Assembly: GCA_012934845.2 (NCBI GenBank) | Contig: WNNJ02001554.1 | Coordinates: 124,001-188,000 of the forward strand | Length of the DNA: 64,000 nucleotides | Origin: Pomphorhynchus laevis | Taxonomy: Eukaryota; Acanthocephala; Palaeacanthocephala; Echinorhynchida; Pomphorhynchidae | Direction of reading: 5' to 3' | In this document: positions 22,280 through 34,440 of the stretch, one piece after another | Layout: every line of letters starts with the position of its first letter | Numbering within the stretch: position 1 is the stretch's first letter | The notes under the pieces: model-generated | Database searches by the model: none | Seen by the model: only the letters and a program-made list of their open reading frames with translations | What the model was told of the DNA's origin: nothing | Made by a program: the position numbers and the translations under genes

Positions 22280-23590
22280 ATGCCTAAAAAAGCGCGATCT
22301 CAGATCCCTGTTCCTGATCAAGAATCTTCCACATCGGAATGCAATGATGGTTATACCAGCTTTGAAGTTGGATGCGATTCCAAAGATTGTGATGTATGGA
22401 CACTTGTTCGTGTTAAAATATCCGACCACTCGGTGTATAAACGTAAACAGTTCACATGCGGTTTTTGTACATCAGTACGACTACTACAGTTATCCTGCTC
22501 CTCTACTCCTGTATCACACACGACCACTCAGACCAATGCTGTTTTAGATGTTTCCCTCGCATCAACACCCGACTTCGCATCATATAATCCCATTATTGAA
22601 CCTACTCTCTCACACACTCCTCGTTCAACTACGTACCAAACTTCCATTAATCTTTCTCATTTTAACAATGCTGACGGTAAAGCTTTTCATCTCGTACCTC
22701 ATCTTTTCTATTCCTTCCCCAATCTAAATAAATCTCAAACTTCTTTATTCTCTTCACGTAACTTCTTACTCGACCTCCCCCGTATCACTTCTCAATAATT
22801 TACATCCCTTCATCAAAATCATTTTCAGTAACATTTCTGATCAAATGATTCAACACTCCATTCCTGTCACTCGTGCCACAACCTATCTTAATTCTTCTTA
22901 GTCTACCTCACGCGTAACACTTCCAAATAATTTACATCCTTCATTTAAAATCATCTCCAGTCACATCTCTGATCAACCGATTCAACACCCTCTCCTGTCA
23001 CACTTGCTCCAACCAATATTAATTTTCTATCAAGCACCCCTGTCATTTCCACTTCTATCTGCTCATCTGCCTCGACTCCTACCAGCTCTGTCCGTCCACC
23101 ACTTCCACGAAATCGTTTTCCTTCGCGTGATCGCTGTATAATCATATCAAACTTAAAGCTTTCCGAATCTGCTACTCCACAATCTCGCCTCGATGATTAT
23201 GTATCTGCTTTTAGGTCTATCCTAGCAACCATTCTTCCTGATTATAACCCATCCCTTTTCAATAATATCGCTCATGTATCCTTTATTCGTTTAAACAAAT
23301 TCACTAAATCAAATCATCTTTGTTCTCCCCTCTTAAAAATCGTTTTCCAACATAGTTCACATGCCTCTTCGGTACTCTCCCAACGTTTCAAACTTCTTAC
23401 CACTTCATCTACTTGCCGTATCTTTCCTGACCGCTTCCCTTCTGATATTGCCTAGCTAAATTTAGCTCGCATTGAGAAACATCGACGTGAAACAAACGGC
23501 GAGTCATCCTTATCTATACGTCAAATCAACGGACATTTTAACGTTCTTCACACAAGGCCAAATATTCAATGGCGTCCCATCTCTCCCCCT
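22280..23590 (+). pseudogene. LINE F3 ORF1: zinc finger, RRM-like protein (broken)
   Basis: ATG at 22280, 28 bp after the GC-rich box. C32, C37, W40, C60 and C63 form the family finger. A Ser/Thr-rich linker runs to a stop at 22798. Later sequence, in other frames, gives the RRM-like part (RCIIISNLKLSES near 23130) and the tail (ETNGESSLSIRQINGHF, then PNIQWRPIS near 23560), which lines up with FVRWNPIG of F2. A TAG near 23450 adds another break. It is RNA-binding by analogy to CR1 ORF1. Confidence 0.75.
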
Positions 23591-25654
23591 TGTCTTCTTC
23601 GCTAGTCGATCTCGCTCCTAAGCATACTTTTCGTCTTAGTCTATTCAACACTCGCTCCATTCTTCATAAAGCTGATATGCTTATCGATATCTTCGATCAA
23701 TTATCTATCGATATTCTCTACATTACCGAATCCTGGCACTCTGACTCCGACAATCTTGCTATTCGTCGTCTATGTCGTTCTCGTTGTTCTCCAGTTGAAT
23801 CAGCTCGTCAAATTGCATCTCATACATCTACTGATTCTAACCATGTCGGTATTGTTGTCATTGCTCGTCACCCAATGTCTTTACGTAAAATCAACGTTAA
23901 CATCCATTTCACTTCGTTCGAATTACTCATATGCAGATTATCAACTCATTTCCCTCTGGAACTTGTGATTTTATACCATCCAGGTTCAGTTGCCTATCAC
24001 GTATCTTCTTTAACGACCTTGCAGATCTAATGTCTCACTGTTCATTGTCTTATACTCCTTATTTTGTTCTCGGTGACTTTCACATTCGTCTTGATCGCCC
24101 TCTGACTCTGACTCTATCACTTTAACTAATTTTTTTCTGATTTTAACTATAAATTACTTTCAACAAGCCCAACTCATATTCTCGGCGGTGCTCTCGACAT
24201 CATTGCTGTTCCTAACTGCTTCAATGACTATACCTCCTTGTCAATTACTGATTTGTACCCACTCTTCTCATATAATACTTCCCTCCCAGAATTATTCCAC
24301 CTTCCTCCCGTTTCGTCTGATGAAGTTTCTTCGGTTCTGCTGTCATTACCTAATAAAACCTCTCCTTCTGACCCAATTCCCACTCACTTGCTTAAAAATA
24401 TCTGCTCCTCTATCTTACCCTTCCTAACCACATTGTTCAACTCGTCCATCCGTAGCCGTACATTTCCTTCCATCTGGAAATGCGCCACTGTTCGTCCTCT
24501 CATCAAAAAGCAATCTCTCGACTCCTCACTACCATCTTCGTACCGTCCTATTTCACTTCTCCCAACCCTCTCTAAACTCCTTGAGCGTCTCGTTCTTAAG
24601 CAAGTTAATATATATCTCTTTTCCTCTAACTTATTTCCTCCCTTCCAAGCCGCTTTTCGCTCTAATTACTCTATCGAAATTGCATGCCTTAAAGTTTATA
24701 ACGACTTACTCATATCGCGCGATCATAAATTATGTAGTGTCATAGTTTCTCTTGATCTATCGTCTGCTTTTGACATCGTCGATCACTCGATTCTTCTCCA
24801 TCGCCTTCGTCATGATTATGGCTTCTCTTTACCCACTGTATCATGGTTTTCTTCATATCTATCAAACCGTACATTTCGCGTATATTCTAACTCTTCTCTC
24901 TCCCATCCTTCGTCCATTCCGTCCGGTGTTCCACAAGGCTCCGTATTAGGCCCTATGCTTTTCTCTCTTCTTCTCGGTGATTTGTCTTCGATTTCTCATA
25001 AATTTAACTTCCATGTTATGCAATATGCTGATGACATTCTCATCTATGCTCATGCACTTGTTTATCGTATTCACGATCTTAGTGTTTTTGCTTCCGACTG
25101 TCTTGTCTCAATTTCCAACCATCTTTCTTCTCTTCGCCTTTCTCTGAATCCTGAGTCTTAGTCTATTTCATAACTCACCTAAATCCGCTCTTCTTCCCCT
25201 ACAACGCATCGTCAACGCAGCTGTCCGAATTCTCCTCTGTCTTCGTCGTTTTGATCATACATCCTACCATCTTGCTTCTCTCGATTTGCCTACAATTTAT
25301 TGTCGTGTTCAAATTCGTCTTCTTATCGTTGCTTTCCGCCTTGTAACTTTTCACACCCCTTTATTTCTCAACCTTCATTTTCTTGATAATTCTCGTCCTG
25401 TTTACTGTTCTTTGCGTTCCGGTAATTCCCTTCTTTTACATGTCCCAAACTACTCTACCTTCTTTGGACTCCGCTCCTTCCTGGTGGCTGCTATTCTATT
25501 GTGGAACCATCTGCCCCTTCATATACGCCAATCAACTTCACTGCCGTGCTTCAAACGACAAATCCGATCCCATTTAATCAATTTATCTGCTTTACTTTTT
25601 CATTGTTGTTTGTGGACTTGTAAGCGTGCAGCTTGTACGCATTTGCCACATTAA
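23569..25654 (+). pseudogene. LINE F3 ORF2: endonuclease and reverse transcriptase (broken, deleted)
   Basis: The endonuclease begins near MASHLSPLSSS (23569) with SLFNTRSILHKADM, YITESWHSD and a degraded GDFH box near 24070. The reverse transcriptase is open from about 24238 to 25161: KTSPSDPIPTHLLKN, SYRPISLLPTLSKLLERL, SLDLSSAFDIVDHS (catalytic Asp), PSGVPQGSVLGPMLF and MQYADDILIYAH. The frame then stops in LSLNPES. The sequence resumes at LLPLQRIVNAAVRILL, showing a deletion of roughly 100 codons relative to the 44.9-kb copy. The C-terminal part runs to 25654 with a final His/Cys-rich stretch. Confidence 0.85.
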
Positions 25655-25689
25655 ATAAATTTGTATTATTATACATTACATTTAACATT

Positions 25690-25985
25690 TAAAACTTCAT
25701 TCATAAAATCCTCAGCCATTCGTAGCGAATCCTCAACTGTTATGCCCGAATGAATTCGCTGTCCGTGCTCGAACCGGTGAAATGCTGAGCGGGGGCTGCG
25801 AAAACATATATGTTGATCGCGCAAGGGAGAAGCTTATCTTAAGTCGGATAAGTGCGAAACCGTCACGTAGTCTGTTTCGCACTTATTGACCATCCTGGCT
25901 ATTGCCTTCAAAACTCAATCTCCGGCCTTTCCAACTCCTTCAGAAGACTAAAATACTATCGGTGTGAATTGGGCCTTCTCCTTAG
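25690..25985. other. Spacer of moderate GC, origin unknown
   Basis: Less AT-rich than surrounding DNA. Contains an inverted pair ATAAGTGCGAAAC (25849) and GTTTCGCACTTAT (25873) that could form a hairpin. No protein match that I recognise; it could be the untranslated end of REL fragment D, which follows. Confidence 0.4.
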
Positions 25986-27665
25986 TTACAATACGTTCAA
26001 GGTGACGGACGGTTTTGCGCGATTCGTGATAGCTGTGGACTGATGAAGGCGATCTATCGAATAATAAACAGCATGACAATTGAATATAGCGACGTTTATA
26101 ATGACGACGAGCTCGTTTCGTTTTCCGAACAGACTTGTGCACACGACATCAAGTCTCGCTTCACTATCACGTGAACAGGTCGTCAAGAGGTCGGCAAGTG
26201 TGTCACGTATTATGTTATGCCTTATGATTGTGAGTGTGCCTATACCGCACGAGAGCGAGTGAACTGTGCTATTCTTAAAACCACTACTACAATGCGCAGG
26301 TGCCCCGTAGGTGTTAGTCCATATCGACCATTCACAGAGTTCTTTAAACTCGTAAGGGGACAAACGGAACCCGCTTGATTCGATTGGTTTTGTTGTCAAC
26401 CAATTCAACGCTTCTTTTTCCCACGCAAATTCTAGAGATAAACATGTGGTCGCATCACTGACTTCAATTATATGATCGCAGCGTCGTTTAATTGTAAGTT
26501 CCTTTTTTATAGATTTGGCTATATAAGTACGCTGTTCCTTACTGTTTGAAGCATGTGATTGTCAAGCACGCAGAGGCCATTCCTATCCTTTACAAGGATC
26601 GACATGGTTGTCTAAGATTCCGAGCTCACCCAGTCGTACCAGAAGACTGAAAATTTGCCTGAGTGTGCCAGATACGTTTGATATACCGTTGATTCTAGGG
26701 ATAAAGCTGTGACAGATGTTTATCTAGTGTATGAAACTGCTTAGATCGAAAGCGACAAGTCCTCTTCTCTTAAGTCATCTCATGTTAGAGTGAGTATGTC
26801 AGAGCATTGTACGCGACGTGTGTCGGAATCAGCAATCTCCAACCAGGTTCTGTACACATTTGGACCATCCGTCTACTTAGCGGACAATCCAATCCTCCAT
26901 AAAGGATTCATCTCCAATTGGAGATCCCAATACTTCTACACCATTCGTACAGATATGCACATTAGAAGAATTAAAATATTCCAGGGCTTTATTCGCGAAT
27001 TCCCGGTGGACCAGTAATTGACATTTTTAAGGATTTGTGTTATACCTATACGCTCCGCCCTCCCTCATTATGACATCAAAAATTGATCGGCATTCTTCGA
27101 TGGGTCTAACGAAATTGGCATCGTCCGCATACCATTTCTATTCAATCGAGGAATTGTGAGCTTGAATTCGCGCTATAAGAGAAAGAAACGCGGTAGCGAA
27201 GGCGAATATTGTTAAGGGATCACCTGAGTAAAACCTTCGTCATAAGTCCAAATTTCCTCCTTAATAGCCAGTAGACCTCCTTACCCTACAAGTTAGATAG
27301 AATAGTCGAAAGCGCAGGACAGATGAGCGGTATGTTAATAAATGCTACCTTCCTATTAATTTTGAAACTAAACGCATTCTTTGCGTCTAGTTTCAAAATG
27401 CAGGAACTTCCGCGCTCTTGAAATCGCTTCCGTAGCGAGTGAACGACGAATTTAGTTGCACACATCTGCCCGGCACTAAGTTGTGTGACACCAGCGACGT
27501 ATTGTAAGTGGTCGTCTATGGGTTTGAGAATAGTCTTGCCAATTATTCGTCGAGGTACGTCGCATATTTCGATTGGCCGGACACCAAGATCCTTGCCGAA
27601 CCCGAGGGTCCGGCACTTCCTTTCGTTCGGAGGTAGACTTTATTGATTTCATCCATATCAATTGT
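25986..27665 (-). pseudogene. REL LINE copy D, strongly decayed
   Basis: Minus strand, in order: GVRPIEICDVPRRIIGK and LQYVAGVTQL (27480-27600, finger boxes), GFTQVIPL near 27220 (for GFTQGDPL), WYADDANFVRPIEECRS near 27120 (catalytic YADD intact), then little until MNWLTTKPIES near 26400. The endonuclease region follows with SLSCGIGTLTIIRHNIIRD near 26230 and ARLDVVCTSLFG near 26145. Many frameshifts and stops separate these. It is the same group as copies B and C. Confidence 0.75.
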
Positions 27666-27959
27666 CTCAAACATTATATGATGAAAGGAGATAATGTTGT
27701 GTAGATGCTCTATCAATACAGTATTTGAATTTATTTTAGCGGATCGTGGGTTCTTTTTGATAAGCTCTCTAACATTTTTTTATATTTTATAATAAAATAA
27801 TAATTTAATATAAAAACTTACTTATAATCAGTTCATTTTTGAGAGAGCATATTTATTTCGTGATAATATACTAATCTAGATTTTTATAAGCAGATAAAAA
27901 TTATTATAAGCAGAAATATCAACAAAATTGCTTTATTATACATATAAAACAAAAAATTT

Positions 27960-28570
27960 ATATTATTGTTTTAAGCAGGCGAAACAGCCCTTGTGGCTAA
28001 AACCTTGTGCTTTTTAACACAATGCAATATATTTACAAAACCATTTTATGAGGTTATCTACAAATGGGTCCAATCTTCACAATATTTTTAACTATACTGT
28101 TTCAAGTGCTGATCTCTGTCCGATTCCCTATTTGTTCACTGAGACCATTTGAATTGTTGCGAACCGCTTGTAATCGTCTTCATCTGGGCATCCGCATGCA
28201 AGCTGACGCAGGCCGAGCAATCTCGAATTCTATCATACGTTTTATTCGGGCACATATATTAGAATAGCCACGGTTGTTCTTTGTGCTAGTAAGATGACAA
28301 TCACTTTGACTGTATTTTGTGCACGAGGCTTCATTCCTTTAGAGGTTGAGAAAATATGAGGCTCGAAACGGCTCCTCTTCACCACTGTAGCCCGTTCTCC
28401 ATAGTTTGCTTCTTTCCACTGCTCATGGTTGTAGAATATGGATGCGGGAGATTTGTCAGCATAAGATTGAGCGTGAGTGTTAAATACGCAGACGTCAAAG
28501 AACGTCTGCTCGAATATTGACGTCCGTCTTCGACACGTCCGCTTGTCGAAGACATATATTGACAAATATA
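27960..28570 (-). pseudogene. REL LINE copy E, 3' part
   Basis: The minus strand reads FEQTFFDVCVFNTHAQSYADK (28526-28464; the endonuclease second acidic box), ANYGERATVVKRSRFEP, and after a frame change RMIEFEIARPASACMRMPR (near 28230), matching the C-terminal tail of copy B. It lies upstream of copy D on this strand and starts inside the endonuclease, so it is a separate truncated insert. Confidence 0.75.
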
Positions 28571-28619
28571 TTTACTATTGACAAATATATTTGCATACAT
28601 CCTTAACTCATGCACTTAA

Positions 28620-29890
28620 AATGTGACTCAACAGATTCCCCTTGACATCGACCATCAACCATCAATAGTAAATCAGACAGCAACGAGGACATTTCGAATA
28701 TGTTTTACATTTTTAATAGTTTTCAATTTTAATTATAAATTCTACTTATAGTTACATCTTGAGTTATAATTATGTTTTAATCTTGAGATAAAACCTAACT
28801 AACCGTCATTAGTCAAATGACGATACAGATGATGTTGAAGGAAGGCCTGTTACCCGCTTACCACAAATTTCAATCAAAATCTTTGAATGATTAAAAACGT
28901 CATATTCAGTTATATCCCTTGAACCAAGTAAATTGTCGATCAATGATAAGATAATGGTGTCAACCCAGAACAATTTAAATGATACTGATCAGTCAAAACG
29001 ATCATTAAATGTTCATGACTCTGTACATATCGACGAACTTTCTCCACTCCCAATAGTATGATCAATTTTGATACTAAAAACGAAACTACCATCAAGTAAG
29101 AGGAGAAGAACCAATCGCCGCCTAAGTACAAGAAATTTAAAAACGATTTGCTTGAGCAGATTTGCAGCGAAACTTTCAATTTTCGAAAAGTGTCGGCGGA
29201 ACGATAATTTACAAATGATCCTTTAGAGAATGTGTCGAAGCCTGTATAATAAGAGATGGGACAAGCTGGAGAGTTACTAAATATGGAAAGGTGATACAAT
29301 TCATAGGAGAAAGTACAAGCGTTATCCAATCATACCTTAGAACACAGAAATTATATCCCAGATGGTAGCAAGAGATGGTATATGTTTTAATACCTTCTAC
29401 TTATTCTGATTTGTAAGTTATTTTTGAGAAATGGATATAAATTATCCCAAAATCTTCAAACACGATAAGAAAAATTGTTTGAGATTACGGCAAAAAAAAG
29501 TAAAAGCGACATTAAGAAATAATTTATTAAGAATGTCAGAATGTCTATTTAGTGTTCCGCTGGATGAGCGGACTCTATATAAGAAACCGAAAATACATTA
29601 ATGTGAATTTACATTATAAAGGTAAATTCTATAATCTCGGACTTATTAGTGCATATGGAATTCTGTCTGCGGAAAGTACTATAAACCAATAAAATTTAGA
29701 TAAAGATTATCGGAATTTAATATTAGAATGGATAATATTATTTCTATTACAACTGTAGGGTTTTCTGTGATGAAAAAGACAGAGGTTGAGCTGTATAATG
29801 TACTAGTTATGCTCAGCAATGCGTTAAAATAGTAGTGAGAATTTATTTAAAAAACAACTAATTCTACTTTACACAGCGAGTCACAGAGTA
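28620..29890. other. AT-rich spacer, no feature seen
   Basis: One 129-codon open frame (28940-29329, minus) has no recognisable motif and I do not call it a gene. Confidence 0.5.
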
Positions 29891-30403
29891 GTGACAAAAC
29901 AAGGCTTTAGCCGCAAGAGCTGTTTTGCCGGCTTATCAAGTGACGATCTTGGAAAAATTTCAAATGATGAAGATAAGGAACGTGTAAATAATTTCAGAGT
30001 AATTTTGGAATCAATTTCTACATTAAATATTGGATGCGGTGATCTAAATAGATTAGTATGTAAAGTAAGGGAAATTGTTCATCTGTTTAGAATATCGTCA
30101 TTAAAAAACGACAAAAGCATCGAGATTTTACATCGAGATTGCAAGAAACGACGAAATTCTTTTTAAAGACGGTTTAATTATATTAGAAATGCAATAAAAT
30201 TGTCTAATAAAATAAAAATCCGAGATAATAAAATCCGAGATAAATCTAAACAGTTGGAAATGATATCAGATATTATTTCGATATTGCAACCAATATGCTT
30301 AGCCTGGGGAGCGCTATGTTGGGAAGATATCAATATAGCTGATATAACATTAAAATTCATTGGGTGTGAATTGGCAAAATCTACCTCTAGTATAACAATA
30401 TAA
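29891..30403 (+). pseudogene. Unrecognised coding remnant
   Basis: An open frame at 29891-30166 with charged residues (KISNDEDKERVNNFRVILES, later RLVCKVREIVHLFRI) is followed after a stop by a second stretch (30200-30403) with NKIRDKSKQLEMISDIISIL and ICLAWGALCWEDINIAD. The composition looks more protein-like than other open frames nearby and the two stretches are adjacent, so this may be the remnant of one gene or of an element. I do not recognise it. Confidence 0.3.
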
Positions 30404-30425
30404 CAATTGTGATCTGTATTTAAAT

Positions 30426-30617
30426 TTTAAATATTCAGGAACAATCAGGGATAGCTAAACGACAACAAAATTATTTTGATATTTCGCTAGAAACTACTAC
30501 CATCTATAGAAATTTACATTATGAATGAACATTTTAATGTAAATTTATGAAGATACTAGCAAAATATCATATTTCTTTGTCGTTTAGCTATACCTGATTG
30601 TTCCTTGATATTTAAAT
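30426..30617. mobile_element. Foldback element 1 (MITE-like) with decayed hammerhead-like centre
   Basis: Arms pair over most of 190 bp: GATAGCTAAACGACAA (left) against TTGTCGTTTAGCTAT (right), with GGAACAATCAGG against CCTGATTGTTCC outside. Near the centre on the minus strand TAGATGGTAGTAG is followed by CTAGCGAAATATC, and the plus-strand arm has ATGAAGATACTAGC. This is a degraded form of the CTGAAGA, stem, GAAA pattern seen in foldbacks 3 and 4. Confidence 0.7.
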
Positions 30618-31520
30618 ATAAAATCTCATATAACAATTACTTATGATTATCTAATTATTTTTTAATTATTTTATTTTTGTTTTCCATTTTTTAATTTAAA
30701 ATATAAATAAGTTGTGTTTATTTTCTACTATAAAATAGTAGAAAATAGGTCGATATCTTATCTGATGATCCTTAAGAAAAATAAAAGGTAGATAAGGTGA
30801 TTAATAACAACTGAAGATAGTTGACTAATAACAACTTAAATGGTTGATGATGGAGAATACGATAGACTATAGGTGATGAATAAGAAATACTATATTTATT
30901 TTTATTAACTCACTGGAAATTTTTATTATAACTTAAAGATGTCGATATATTTTGCCGTTGTTAATTACCCTTTTGATCCATAATCATTCAATGGTATTGG
31001 TGCAAATGGTATCTTTAGTACTACTAAGAAGGCTCAAGTTATTTTTTATGATAAAAATTTTTTTTTGATAAGCACATTTTATATCGCAAAAATAATTTTA
31101 TAAAATAGATGATAACTTGATATTTACACCGGAAGAAAATCTTTAAAATGCAGTAAAACAAGTGTGAGGCATAAAATCATTGTTATTCAAGAAAAAATGT
31201 CATATTTTGAATTTAAAAAAATCATAGGGAGAAATCATGAAAAAGCGTTCTCAGCTGTATGACAGATATGTACAAGGTTTAGATCAAGCCAAAAGATGAA
31301 TATATTATTTATTTTTTTGTAGTTATTATATCTGTTTTTTAAAAATAGTATTTTTTAAAAATCTAAGCACATTAAATCATTTAATATTTATTATTCTCAA
31401 AAAACCTGTTCGTTTTTACTTATTAAATGCTTAGATTTATCCAAATGACCTACTTTTCCATCCAAATTATATTCTGATTGAAGGAATTGAGAAGACTAAA
31501 CAGCATAAACTGACTCTATG
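30618..31520. other. AT-rich spacer, no feature seen
   Basis: No open frame or structured repeat of note. Confidence 0.5.
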
Positions 31521-31550
31521 TTGTTTCGACTTTTGAGTCTCATCAGTAGG
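31521..31550 (-). ncRNA. Hammerhead-like core with perfect stem II, isolated
   Basis: On the minus strand CTGATGA (31546-31540) is followed at once by GACT, a CAAA loop, AGTC and then GAAA (31527-31524). This has the exact spacing of a hammerhead catalytic core with a four-base-pair stem II. I find no clear stem I partner for CTCCCTA, and stem III is at most two pairs, so activity alone is doubtful. It may be the remains of a retrozyme or act only as a dimer. Confidence 0.5.
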
Positions 31551-32213
31551 GAGCTGCTTCTGCAGAGTGTCTATTGTGTGTTTTAATTTAAATTAGCCAT
31601 AAAACATTGATTCAACAAAATATATTATAGAATATGCCATTTGAATTCTTTACTTTAAAATTGACATAAAGAAATAAAACACATTAAAAATTTTCAGCAT
31701 GAGTTAATAAAAATAATTTATTATTATTCATCTTATTTTTATTTAATTATGCATCCAATTCCAAAAGCATTGTTTCCTATGTTACTTATTAATTATGGAT
31801 AAATCAACATTTTCATATTAATTAGTAGATTACCGCTTTACCGATTTTCGAAAAAATACCGTTTCCCTGTAAAAATGACGTTAAATTACAATTATGTAAA
31901 ATTGACGTTATCCACCCTATGATGTACTAGAATCGACATTGGAAAGCAAATACAACCAATGTTAGCTTCTATCTAACATTGAAATGTCACAAGTTGTTAC
32001 TGAATTTTTAAATTGTCTAAGAAAAATTTATCTTTTTCGCCTTTGGAATCTGTTTTAAAAAGTAAAATTAAAAATGCATTTTCACAATATTCGTCGCATT
32101 CCATAAAATGCGGATAATACCACAAATTCCTCCCATTCCATGTGTCAAATGTATGTGTAAAAATACTGTTACCTGATCGTTAACTGATCTACATACTGTT
32201 TTTTTTTTGCATT

Positions 32214-32275
32214 CGTGGTCATGTAAGCGTGCGCCGGCATTCATTTGTCACGTGAAAATAAATCCATTTTTTCAT
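32214..32275 (+). mobile_element. Small 3' fragment of LINE F3
   Basis: GTGGTCATGTAAGCGTGCGC followed by a CACGTGAAAATAAATCC ending matches the extreme 3' end of F3 (25605-25665, and the reverse of 44869-44930). Confidence 0.7.
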
Positions 32276-32337
32276 GTCGAATATGTGTATATTACAGTTT
32301 ATCTGATAGAATTACGTTCGAATGAAAATAAACATTT

Positions 32338-32508
32338 TGTTTTCTGGCAAATCCAATCGATAAAAAGTTTGAGACAATAATTTCTTTAAATTTTCGACGG
32401 CGCAGTCGTCCTCATCAGAAAGTTTCTGATGAGGACGGCTGCGTTGTCAAAAATTTAAAGAAAATATTGTCTTAAGCTTTTTATCGATTGGATTTCGCCA
32501 GAAAACCA
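32338..32508. mobile_element. Foldback element 2 with paired hammerhead-like cores
   Basis: Near-perfect palindrome of about 170 bp with arms ending in GGTTTTCTGGC-type sequence and containing AATCCAATCGATAAAAAG. At the centre each strand has CTGATGAGGAC (plus 32426; minus 32418), and on the minus strand this leads through GACG, ACTGCGC and CGTC to GAAA (32395-32392). One extra G lies between CTGATGA and the stem. Confidence 0.75.
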
Positions 32509-32509
32509 A

Positions 32510-33477
32510 ATAATTACAGTTTATATCGAATAATTTATTTTTACAATCGAATACAGTTTATCTGAATTAAATTCTTCCTTATTCATAGATCATCACAATG
32601 ATGACGATATTGTTGTCTTAAGAATTTGAGGATAAGACAAGTCCATCGCTTCACGCGTTTTAGTTGGAAAGAAATCGACGTAAGTCCAGAATCAAACAGA
32701 ATGCAGAGATCATCGGGATAGAGATAGTTAAGAGGAAGTGAAAAGAGTGAAGAATTGAGTTAATACTACGCGTTATTTTCATTAAAAAATGACTGTAAAT
32801 TGCAAGCCCTAAATATTCATCAGCGTCTTGCTATTTTCAAATTATATAATTCGTGAGTTTTCTTGTATTACTTTCTGAAAATTTAAAATTACAATTTAAA
32901 TTGAGTTTTAAAATTATAAGTCTACTATATGTAAAACATTTAAAGGTAAAATTAGACTGAGATTATTAGATAAATATATAATGAATTTGAAACAATTTCG
33001 AATAGAGCAAATCTATAAATCAATTCATACAAACATTATATGAGTATTATGGGCAACTTCATTGTTTTGAGCTTTACAGATTTAAGCTGCTTTTGTGTGC
33101 GTAACTTAACTGCTAATTGAATTTAGCTTTTTAAAATGTTGTTATGGCGCGAATATTTATATTTTTCTATAAATGATAAAACATTTCAATTAGTTTATCA
33201 TACATATGAACTTTATAGATCAAATAGCCGGTACTGTCAACTTTTTATGGTAAGTAACTTGACGGTCCTATTTGTTTGGTGCAAGAAATCGTTAAAAAAT
33301 TATTTCACAAAATACACTGTAATGATACACTTTTAATTTTGAGATATTTTTTGAAGAAATCAATTAAAAATAATTTTATTTTTTTAAACAAAATTAAATA
33401 ATTTCACTTATATAAACAATTATTGCTTGAAATTTTCAGGTTTAGACAAGATTAATATTAAGAATATAATTTTAAAA
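32510..33477. other. AT-rich spacer, no feature seen
   Basis: The short open frame at 33136-33336 has no motif that I recognise. Confidence 0.5.
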
Positions 33478-34440
33478 GACAAACGATTTTCTTATTTGAA
33501 TTCAAATATTTTAACAAAATAGTAATTTAATTTTAAATTTACGACGAATTTTCGAATTATAACATGTGCATATTTTTACATTTCTTAATTATACATCGTA
33601 AAAAGATCGTAGACATGTATTTATAAATAAATAAATGTGTAGATAAAATTATATGTTTATTTTATTGATGCATTATTTAAAAATATTGAAACTTGATCTT
33701 GAAGAAATTACGAACATTTTAAAAATCGATATAACCTTCGATCTATCCATTTTAAGGGGATATGCATACAGTCTTTGATAAGATGCTCGACGCCACCAGC
33801 ATACAAGCGTCATTCTGAGGTATGCCAGCTTTTGATAGTGTTATCGAAACGCATGCTATTGAAGCGTCAAGCATTTTCTCAAAGATTTCACCCCTACATT
33901 TTACCTACATTTTTGAATTCTACTCTGTGAAACGATCGAGTTTTTATTTGAATTCAAATATTTTAGCAAAATAGTAATTTAATTTTTAATTTACAACGAA
34001 TTTTCATATTATAACATGTGCATATTTTTACATTTTTAATTCAAAATTGTAAAAAGATCGTATACACATATTTATAATTTAATTTAATATATAGATAAAA
34101 TCATATGTGCATTATATTGATGCATGATTTAAGAAAATGCTTTGCCCGATTCGCAATCAAGCGGAATTCTGAGGTAACCCAGATCCTCGATATTATTATT
34201 AAAGCGCTGGATTAAATCATATACACAAAGATTTCGCCTCTTTTCCTTAAGAGGGAAATATTAAAACACTATTGATCCCCCTTCCCAGTGGAAACATGGA
34301 TCGAGGAGTTATTTTTGCACTACTAAAATATACCTCAATCAAATCGCTGGATATCAAAGCCCCAAGCATCTTCTGAAATACTTCGCACCCTTCGGCCCTT
34401 TAAGGTGAATATTTAAACACTATCGATCATTATGTATCAA
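33478..34440. repeat. Diverged tandem duplication, about 460-bp unit
   Basis: The segment from 33490 (TTTGAATTCAAATATTTTA, then AACATGTGCATATTTTTACA) recurs from 33951 with about 10-15 percent differences by eye. A related tail (AAGATTTCGCC and AATATTTAAACACTAT) appears a third time near 34375-34420. Function unknown. Confidence 0.65.

Larger units (their letters stand above)
22105..25680 (+). mobile_element. CR1-like LINE (family F3), internally deleted copy
   Basis: 5' tandem repeats, GC-rich box (22235-22252), ORF1, ORF2 and a 3' end in CACATTAAATAAATTTG. Both ORFs are recognisable. ORF2 lacks much of the region between endonuclease and reverse transcriptase and about 100 codons after LSLNPES, judged against the copy at 44942-46180. 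The coding strand is strikingly rich in C and T compared with F2. Confidence 0.85.

Noticed and set aside
33850-33870. GAAACG near TTCTGAGG as another ribozyme
   Set aside because: The first core segment is CTGAGGT, the gap is too long and no stem II forms.
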